Source: Erinaceus europaeus (taxonomy: Eukaryota; Chordata; Mammalia; Eulipotyphla; Erinaceidae). From it: a stretch of 64,000 nt of DNA. Each line of letters starts with the position of its first letter. Position 1 is the stretch's first letter. The notes under the pieces are model-generated. The model ran no database searches. It saw only the letters and a program-made list of their open reading frames with translations, and was not told the DNA's origin. This document shows, one piece after another, positions 57,110-64,000 of this stretch. Made by a program: the position numbers and the translations under genes. The stretch spans positions 40,019,375 to 40,083,374 of the forward strand of contig NC_080181.1 of NCBI RefSeq assembly GCF_950295315.1, given 5' to 3'.

Positions 57110-57345
57110 AAAACAAGATCAGAAAAGAAAACACAAGTAGAACCTGAAATGGAATTGGTGTATTGCACCAAAGTAAAAGACTCTGGGGTGGGTGGGTGGG
57201 GAGAATACAGGTCTATGAAGGATGATAAATGACATAGTGGGGGTTGTATTGTTAAATGGGAAAATGGGGAATGTTATGCATGTACAAACTATTGTATTTA
57301 CTGTTGAATGTAAAACATTAATTCCCCAATAAAGAAATAAATTAA
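57110..57345 (+). other. L1 3'UTR and polyadenylation region
   Basis: A GGTGGGTGGGTGGGG stretch at about 57187-57201 (G-rich, possible quadruplex, common in L1 3'UTRs), then 'gggggttgtattgttaaatg', and AATAAA at 57328-57333 followed by an A-rich tail. Confidence 0.82.
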
Positions 57346-57639
57346 AAACAAAAGTGAAAATGACAATCAACACCACCCCATCCCAACTGTCAAGCCTACC
57401 TCAGTTCAATTACATCAGGCTCTTGTATGTGTGGACTTGGATCTTCTCGTCATTTCAGACAGGGTCAGGCACCACTGACACTCTAGGGGAACTAAAAAAA
57501 AAAATTAAAATAATAGTGCTAATATTTCCTGTATAAGATGGGAGACACAATGAGACTAAGAAGCTTGCCCATGTGACTTTAGAGTCCATGCTGAGTAGGT
57601 CAAGTAAAGGATATTGATAAAGAGGAAGGGGAGGTTAAG
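57346..57639. other. No recognised feature
   Basis: Short unique stretch between the L1 tail and an A-type 3' end. Confidence 0.4.
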
Positions 57640-57765
57640 AAAACTATTATAATTTCCAGTGAATGGAATGGGACTAGGTGTGGTGGGAACTGTGTGGAAT
57701 TATACTCCCATTGTTTACAATTTTGTAACTCAATATTAAATCACTAATAAAAATAAATAAATAGG
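57640..57765 (+). mobile_element. Family A-like 3' end, old
   Basis: 'gtgtggtgggaactgtgtgg', 'aattatactcccattgttta' and 'aaatcactaataaaaataaa'. Same type as 14245-14370. Confidence 0.65.
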
Positions 57766-58025
57766 GGGCTGGGTGGTATTTCAGAGTGGTAAGTGCACAT
57801 GGTTCGAGCCTCCAGTTCCTTGCCTACAAGGGGGTCATTTCACAAATAGTGAAGCAGGTCTGCAGGTGTATATCTTCCCAACCCTCCCTACCTTCCCCTC
57901 CTCTCTCGATTTCTCTGTCCTATCCAACAGCAATAATAACAAAATAGGAAACAAAATGGGGAAAATGGTCTCCAGGAGCACCGAGACCCAGCTATTGCTG
58001 GAGACAAAAAAATAAAAATAAGTAA
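57766..58025 (+). mobile_element. S2L composite SINE
   Basis: 'gggggctgggtggtatttca', 'gtgaagcaggtctgcaggtg', 'tctgtcctatccaacagcaa' (S2 tail), then the extension 'ctccaggagcaccgagaccc' to 'attgctggag'. Confidence 0.85.
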
Positions 58026-58067
58026 GCGAATAAATGTATCCTTCAAGAGCATAAAATCAGTTTAAAA

Positions 58068-58285
58068 ATGGGCTGAGTGGTAGTGCACCTGTTTGAATGA
58101 ACATGTTACAATGCACAAAAATCTAGGTTCAAGCCTCCAGTCCCTATCTGTGGTGGGGAGATACTTCATGAGCAGTGAATCACTGTTAAAGATGTCTCTC
58201 TTTCTCTCTTCTCTATTTCCCCTTACTCTCTCTTTCTTCAGTCAGATAAATAAATAAATATAAATCTTAAAATATAATAAATAAA
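58068..58285 (+). mobile_element. S1 SINE
   Basis: 'ctgagtggtagtgcacctgt', 'ggttcaagcctccagtccct', CT tract and AAATAAATAAAT tail. Confidence 0.86.
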
Positions 58286-58547
58286 AAAGAGGAAGGGGTG
58301 GCACAGTAAACAAAGGTGTGCAGGTTTCTGTTTGGTCTTGCTCATTAAAATGACGAGCAGATTAGGTCTTCTCTGTGTCCTGAGGGAAGTCTACATGCAA
58401 ATGTCATCCACAAAAGGGAACTTCCATTTCTCCTTTGTAGTCTTTCCCATGAAACTAAGTTTTAACTAAAGACACATTTTGGGGTAGGAAACTTGTTCTG
58501 CTACTTAGGCACTGTGCTCCTGGAAATCACTAAATCTGAAATGTAAG

Positions 58548-58640
58548 GGGGCCAGGCAGGTGGCTCACCCAGTTAAGAGCTCCAAACATCCTGGATCCTT
58601 GAGCGGGTCCCTTGCCTGAATCCTTGCGCTTAGTACTATT
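58548..58640 (+). mobile_element. SINE head fragment
   Basis: 'gggggccaggcaggtggctc' and 'acccagttaagagctccaa' resemble an S1/S2 head; no body or tail follows. Confidence 0.6.
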
Positions 58641-59017
58641 GTTCTTTCTTGCATTTATTTTTTTGGCAGTGTTGAAGATGTAACTAAGCAAGTGCAGTAC
58701 TGAGTACATTTTCAAAAGTAAGAATACATTGTGCTGATTTCACATAAAGGAAGTTTTACTTTTCCTGACACAGCTTTTCCCAGGGCAACACAAAAATATT
58801 TGCTTTACCATATTAAGTGATTGCTTGCTTAACTTTAAAAATAAAAAAGAAAAACTTCTTATTTATAAAAAAGTTGTAACCTCATCATTGAAATAGCAGG
58901 GTCAATTTTGAAAACAACATCGCTGATTTTGACTCAGGGATATCAATGCTTCTGTGCAAGACAAGTTAGTTTTCTGTGCTGAAGGTATGTGAACTGCAAC
59001 TGAACCAAGAAAGCTTC
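58641..59017. other. No recognised feature
   Basis: AT-rich, no match. Confidence 0.45.
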
Positions 59018-59152
59018 TTCTCCTATCTCAATTTTTCTCTCTCCTATCAAATAAAATCAGAAATTTAAAAAATGGCTGCTAGATGTGGTGGATTCATTCT
59101 GCAGGTACCAAACCTCATCAATAACCCTGGTAGTAATTAAAAAAAAAAAAGA
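59018..59152 (+). mobile_element. S2L 3' end
   Basis: A CT tract, then 'tggtggattcattctgcagg' and 'catcaataaccctggtagta', the S2L extension, and an A-run tail. Confidence 0.75.
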
Positions 59153-59157
59153 AGAAG

Positions 59158-59290
59158 GGGTCAGGGTCATAGTATAATGGCTATACAAAAAACCTTTCAT
59201 GCCTGAGGCACCAAAGGTACATGATTCAATTCCCAGCATCACCATAAACCAGAGCTAAGCAGTACTCTGGTTAAATAAAAATATGAGTGA
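59158..59290 (+). mobile_element. S3 SINE
   Basis: 'ggtcatagtataatggctat', 'ctttcatgcctgaggcacca' and 'accataaaccagagctaagc'. Confidence 0.85.
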
Positions 59291-59307
59291 GATTAAAAGA
59301 GAGATTT

Positions 59308-59527
59308 CTAAATTTTTTATTATTATCTTTATTTTATTTTTTATTTCTTTATTGGGGAAGTAATGTTTTACATTCGACAGTAAGTAAAATAGTTTGTACA
59401 TGCATAACATTTCCCAGTTTTGCATAAAACAATACAACCCCCACTAGGTCCTCTGTCATCCTTTTTTGGACCTGTATTATCCTCCCCACCCACACCAGAG
59501 TCTTTTACTTTGGCGCAATACGCCAAG
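59308..59527 (-). mobile_element. L1 3' end, truncated insertion with 12-bp TSD
   Basis: Reverse of the L1 3'UTR ('ataaaacaatacaaccccca', 'cttttactttggcgcaata'). AAAGAGAGATTT flanks it at 59296-59307 and 59528-59539. About 220 bp of L1 3' sequence was inserted. Confidence 0.9.
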
Positions 59528-59539
59528 AAAGAGAGATTT

Positions 59540-59989
59540 TTTTAAGGCAAGTTCAGTGGAACTTTTATTAGAGAAAAAGATGGCCCAAATATTCAGCAGG
59601 ATGTCTATTGATTTTGGATTTTCTGTGAATAATAAACCTATTTCTTGGAAACTCAATGTTAAGGCAGAGGGAATCAGCATCAAGAGTCATTATCTGAGAC
59701 ACAAGATGAGAACGAGGAATAAAGTATGAGGTTCAGAGTTTACAGCTGTGTAGAAATCAGGCTCCTCTGTTTTGCTCTTGTATCTTCTCTTGCTTCCAGA
59801 TTGCTTGCCAGGGCAAGCCCCAGGCAGCATAGGAAAAAAAAAAGAAAAGAAAAGAAAAGCATTTCTTACTGTGAAACAATTTAGAATGTAGGATTGCTAT
59901 TTTAACATTAGAGTATGCCTTTATAAAAGCAAAATCAGTCTGAGAGAGAAAAACTGTACACATCTTGTGGTATAAGAAATTTAACGGGG
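59540..59989. other. No recognised feature
   Basis: The plus frame 59466-59729 spans the L1 fragment and is not a gene. A short AAAAG repeat is at 59830-59860. Confidence 0.45.
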
Positions 59990-60230
59990 GGGGGGAGCTG
60001 GAGGTGGCTTATCTGGTAGAACACAGGTGTTTCTATGTGTGTGGACTTGGGTTCAAGCCTCCAGCCACCATATGAGAGTGACTTCTGTGGAAGCTTCATG
60101 AGTGGTTGAGTGGCACTTTGCTGTCTTTCCCTCTCATGCTGCCTCACACCTTTCATCTATAACTAAAAAGGGAGGGCACTGGAGATGGGCAGGCACAAAG
60201 CCATAGTAACCCTGGTGAGCAAAAAAATTG
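59990..60230 (+). mobile_element. S-family SINE, diverged
   Basis: A G-run and 'agctggaggtggcttatctg', then 'gggttcaagcctccagccac', 'aagcttcatgagtggttgag', and an end resembling the S2L extension ('agccatagtaaccctgg'). Confidence 0.72.
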
Positions 60231-61654
60231 TACTTTTCCTTGGTTCCTCACACCAAGCTCCTAAGTCTCCCAGGATTTCTTGAGTTATAGAAAAGTCTAC
60301 ATTATAGTAAAGCAACTCTGGGTAGGGTCTTGCAAGTTTTGGGATAGGGGTTGGTTGCCGGAAAAACTTGGAAAATTGATCCAGGAAGAGCAGAGACTAG
60401 TTAATGATTGAGTACGTCTGTGTGATGAAAGCTCCATAATTATCCATAAACTATGGGGTTTGGTGAGCTAAACTGGTGAAGACATCCACATTCTGTGATG
60501 GAGGTGCACCCCAATACTTTGTAGGCAAAAGATCCTGCACTGGGGCCCTTGTAGACCTTATCCTATGTTCTCATTCACATGGGTATTCATCCTTATCCTT
60601 TATAACATCTTCTAATCTGTAATACACTGCTAAACATAGGTAAATGCCACTCTGACTTCTGAGTCAGGACAGGTTATCAAACCCAGGGAGGGAGTCCTAG
60701 TAACTCTTGACTTTGTTGATGGCTAACCATCCGAACAATGGCATCGTGTTGGGATTGACAACTGTGGGGGTGGTCTGTATACCTGAGCCCTGAGCCTGTG
60801 GGGTCTTCACCAACTCCAGGTAATATCTGAAGTGAAGTATTAGACATTTGGAGAACTAGTCATTGTAAGACAACCCTCCCATGCATTTGGGGTCAGAACA
60901 ACTAAAACAGAGGATGGATGATTTCTTCTCTGACTCTACCGTGTTCAGCAGAACCCTAAAAGCTGAGATCTTTTGATTCCACATGATCCTTACTCTTCTT
61001 CTGGTTCAGGAATTGTCAGTTGACTGTTTTCCAGAAGTAGCATCCTTCTTTCCAAAGGAGCAGCAGCAGCTCCCTGGAGTGATGCAGGCAGTAACTGTAA
61101 TTTAATTTCCAGCTCTTCTTTCACAGTTGTTGTTATCACCTTTGGAAATCGATGACTGTGTTTTACTCGGCTGTTCAGACTTCTCTCCTGATTTACTGAT
61201 TGCTAGTCACACTCCAGATGGTGGTGGGGGAGGGCCTTCAGTGCCTCATCAGATGATGTCTCTATCAGCCCTTCCAGCTAAATCTGGGGCTACAGGAGAC
61301 TTGACATTCGCTGATTATTTTTTCCCTCAGATACAGCATCTTTGTTTCCAGATTAAATGACTGAAGTGTTTGTTTTTTCCAGTCTCTCCAGGGTGAAGCA
61401 AATAGTACAAACTAACACCTTTATGGGAGATGCTATGGATTCTAATAATACTGAATTGTTCAAGTAGGTTCATAGGATTTATTCACTTTGCTTCATGATT
61501 TTTCATTTTATGCCCAAAGTAATGGAGACAATGGGTCCTCTTGGCCTTAGAATTATAATCCCTGCCAGGTTAGAAAATAATCAAGATTATGGAGTGTTTG
61601 CTACATCTTGTCATTGTAAGTAACTAGTTGCAGTCCTACTTTGCTTTAAAGGTA
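60231..61654. other. Unidentified 1.4 kb, less AT-rich
   Basis: No match to the window's repeat families. A minus-strand scan and the plus frame 61127-61360 (77 codons, with a Gly run) show no domain I know. It may be single-copy host DNA or an old repeat. Confidence 0.45.
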
Positions 61655-61825
61655 TGTGCCTGGTTGTGGACTCAGAATATGCAAAAATACTTTCATGTCT
61701 GAGGCTCTGAGGTCCCAGGTTCAGTCTTCAGCACTATCACAAAACAGAGCTGAAAAGTACTCTAATCATTCTCTCTGTGTGTATCTTTTTTTTAAATATC
61801 TCTTTCAATAAAAAAAATGAAATAA
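61655..61825 (+). mobile_element. S3 SINE
   Basis: 'atactttcatgtctgaggct', 'aggtcccaggttcagtcttc', 'cacaaaacagagctgaaaag' and an A-rich tail. Confidence 0.82.
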
Positions 61826-61884
61826 ACAGAATGTTTAGGAAAAATTTTAAAAAAGAAGAAAGGAAGTAATAAAAGTATGTATTA

Positions 61885-62015
61885 GAAGCAGTCCAGGAAG
61901 TAGCACAGTGGCTAGATTGTTGGATTTAGGAGAATGAGCTCTTCATTTCAGTCCCTAGCATTGCGTGTGTCAGTGTGATAACCTGATTCTCTCAGGTTAA
62001 TGAATTAACATCTCT
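61885..62015 (+). mobile_element. S4 SINE, diverged
   Basis: 'gtccaggaagtagcacagtg', 'gctagattgttggatttagg' and 'tcagtccctagcattg' follow the S4 head order seen in reverse at 10449-10598. Confidence 0.65.
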
Positions 62016-62907
62016 TTAGAAAAGATGTGTCAAGTTTGTTATGAATGTATGTATGAATGTGTGTGTGAATAAGTTTTTAAAGGAATAGGTTGAAAAAAAT
62101 GACCATCAGATTTTTAGGCCTCAGACAATCTGAATAGTCTTAGGGTGAGAATGAAGTGAGCGGGTCACATTTCTGTTCTTTTCCATGTTCCGAACTGAAG
62201 GAAAGGTCTTAAACACTGCTGTTATGTTATTCACCAGATGTTCTGTTTTCTATGTTCCGAATTATTTCATCACATCCTCCTACCATCCATTTGCTCTGCT
62301 TTCAGGGGTTGCTTCTTCAGTGTTTGGCAAGGACTGGAAGGGTGGGGAAGGTAGGCAGGACTGTCTGTGTCCTGCTAACTTGGCTTTCTGTGCCCAGTTT
62401 CTGTTGTTTCTGTTACCTGGTTCCTACCCAAGTATCAGCTTCCATTGTTTATCTGTCACCAGCAAGTTTACTACAGTTTCCAACAAATAAGGAGGTCAGT
62501 CCTTACCTACTGTGTCCTAATCACAGTACTATGGATGCTGACATCTTTGAGTAAGTGCTTAGGTCTGTTTGCTAAGTGACTGGGCACCTTCGTAAAGCTT
62601 GAACAAAGCTACTCAACCTCATAGAGTATACCAAGATTACAAATTTTCAAGATGTAAACAAGGATATAACTGAACCACCAACTCTCTAGCTCATCAAAGA
62701 TATTTAAGGGAAAAAAATGTTAATAATTGAGAGCCATTCCAGTTACTACTGTCACAATGTTTACATACATATACGTAGGTGCGGAAACTGAAAAGAAAGT
62801 TCTCTATGCTGTTCTTGTTCCCTCAGTTTTCTGTTCATTTTTGGACACCATGGATCTGTGAAAATATTTGTCTGTTTTTTCTACTGTTGGCATAAGAAAT
62901 TACTGCA
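62016..62907. other. No recognised feature
   Basis: Short GTGTGAATGTATGTATGAAT-type repeats at 62040-62070. Frames at 62185-62554 (about 100 codons in two phases) show no domain. Confidence 0.45.
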
Positions 62908-63075
62908 GGCTAGGGAGGTAACATAGTAGTTTGCACAATAGACTCATTCCTAAGGCACCAGAGGTCCCATGTTCAATCCTTGGCATCATCATATGCTAGA
63001 ACTTAACTTTGCTCTGGTGAGAAGGAGAGAGAGAAGAGAGAAAAAGAAAGAGAGAGAGAGAGAGAGAGAAGATAA
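62908..63075 (+). mobile_element. S3 SINE with (GA)n
   Basis: 'ctagggaggtaacatagtag', 'cccatgttcaatccttggca', then a GAGA-rich tract to about 63070. Confidence 0.8.
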
Positions 63076-63334
63076 CTGCAAACTGCAAAAGAAAAAATGA
63101 AATACCACAAATAGGCAGTCTCACAATTCTTCACCTCAAAAGTTCAGCATGATCTAAGTCAAAATTCAGGTCCCCAGCAATATTATAGATCTCCCCCTTT
63201 TCCAGACTCCTTGTCCTCAACTCATGATACCATTCCATCATCAACAAAGTTTCTTTATGACATAAGGGTATCTTGCTTACTGTTTTCTAGTCCATCTTTG
63301 TGACCATCTAGGAAAAGTCCTCTGATTTTTTTTT

Positions 63335-63610
63335 TCTGCCACCAGGGTTGTCACTGAGGCTTGGTGCCTGGACTATGAATTCACCACTTATAGCAGTCAT
63401 TTTTTTCTTTCTATTTTTTTTTCCTAATTTGATAAAACAGAAAGAAATCGAGAGGGGAGAGGGAGATAGGAAGACAGAGAGACAATTGCAGACCTACTTC
63501 ACCACTAGTGAAGTGTCCACCCTGTAGGTGGGGAGTAGGACACTCAAAACCACCTCCTTGTTCATGGTAATGTGTACATTTAACCAGGTATACCACCAAC
63601 CAGCCTCTGC
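63335..63610 (-). mobile_element. S2L composite SINE
   Basis: Extension 'tgccaccagggttgtcactg' and 'ggactatgaattcaccactt', purine tract, 'gacctacttcaccactagtg', 'ctgtaggtggggagtaggac' and end 'ggtataccaccaaccagcct'. Confidence 0.86.
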
Positions 63611-64000
63611 TTTTCATGTGGTGAGATCAGAGCCCTAAGGATCATCTCATGGTCCTTAACTTTATCATAACAGTAAACACTTTTTCTGAAAGGTAACAGT
63701 CCCAGGTCCTGAAACCCTTTATTGGGGCTGATTATTCTAACTATCACAACCCTAGGCATAGATCCCGAAGATTTGGAAGAGCTGTGTCAGATTACTTAAG
63801 AAGAAATGATGACTAACAGGTATGGTGTGAAGACTAGAGGAAGGGACTGAAAAACAGACCATACTAATTAGAACTGTCTTCCTGTGAAAGTGTTGTCTGA
63901 TGACTCCTAGAAAATCATCTGGCTTGCCTTGTGGAGCTGACCCTTCCAGAAGATTAGGATATGAGTCAAGGTCCTACAAAACCTGGTTTCCATATCACAA
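63611..64000. other. No recognised feature
   Basis: Mixed-composition sequence to the window edge with no match seen. Confidence 0.45.

Larger units (their letters stand above)
51776..57345 (+). mobile_element. L1 retrotransposon copy 2, near full length
   Basis: About 5.57 kb with CT-repeat 5' end, 5'UTR, ORF1, spacer, ORF2, 3'UTR and A-rich tail in the standard order. Multiple frameshifts and stops make it inactive. A convincing TSD is not visible. It shares subfamily features with copy 1 (1-2551) and with the 3' fragments at 12.2, 32.3, 34.8 and 59.3 kb. Confidence 0.95.

Overview
This window looks like repeat-dominated, AT-rich mammalian nuclear DNA (intergenic or intronic). I recognise no host protein-coding exon, rRNA, functional tRNA or CRISPR array. 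The long open frames are either decayed LINE-1 (L1) coding sequence or translations of simple repeats and retroposons. The tRNA-derived SINE families and the L1 type resemble what I remember of hedgehog (Erinaceus, Erinaceidae) genomes. That assignment is inference from memory, not a database result.

Repeat names used here are working labels. S1 is a short tRNA-derived SINE with a 'gaagc(a/t)...gtgaagcagggctgcagg' body and a (TAAA)n tail. S2 is a related SINE with a GCGC-rich head and a CAA-rich tail. S2L is S1/S2 plus a 3' extension reading like 'ggccacc...ccagcaataac'. S3 is a SINE carrying 'gttcaatccccagcaccaccataaaccagag'-type sequence. S4 is a SINE with a 'tgtaccagagtgatg'-type centre. 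A and B are two related non-coding retroposon families of about 1.05 kb and 0.84 kb that share a 3' core of about 350-450 bp.

Layout: 1-2.55 kb is the 5' half of a minus-strand L1 (5'UTR, decayed ORF1, start of ORF2). 2.7-32 kb is a mosaic of A, B and S1-S4 copies with microsatellites, including nested insertions with target-site duplications (TSDs). 32.3-33.2 kb is a 5'-truncated plus-strand L1. 33-40 kb holds ancient minus-strand L1 fragments and SINEs. 41.1-42.8 kb is a tail-to-tail inverted pair of A copies. 43-47.9 kb is SINE-rich.

47.95-50.52 kb is a complete but non-coding LTR retrotransposon on the minus strand. It has two LTRs of about 405 and 424 bp, a 6-bp TSD (CTACCA), an Arg-tRNA-like primer-binding site, a polypurine tract and internal tandem repeats. 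51.78-57.35 kb is a near full-length plus-strand L1 with broken ORF1 and ORF2, including an in-frame 291-bp loss from the endonuclease domain. 57.6-64 kb returns to SINE and retroposon mosaic around unidentified single-copy-looking sequence.

The genes do not form a working pathway. The inferred relationship is parasitic: L1 machinery would have mobilised the S and A/B families (variable-length TSDs, A-rich tails, 5' truncation and one 5' inversion fit this), while the LTR element would have needed a retrovirus-like helper. I did not find a clearly new functional system. The most notable items are the non-autonomous LTR element and the A/B retroposon families. Unless a base position is tied to a named motif, boundaries are visual estimates, good to roughly 5-20 bp.
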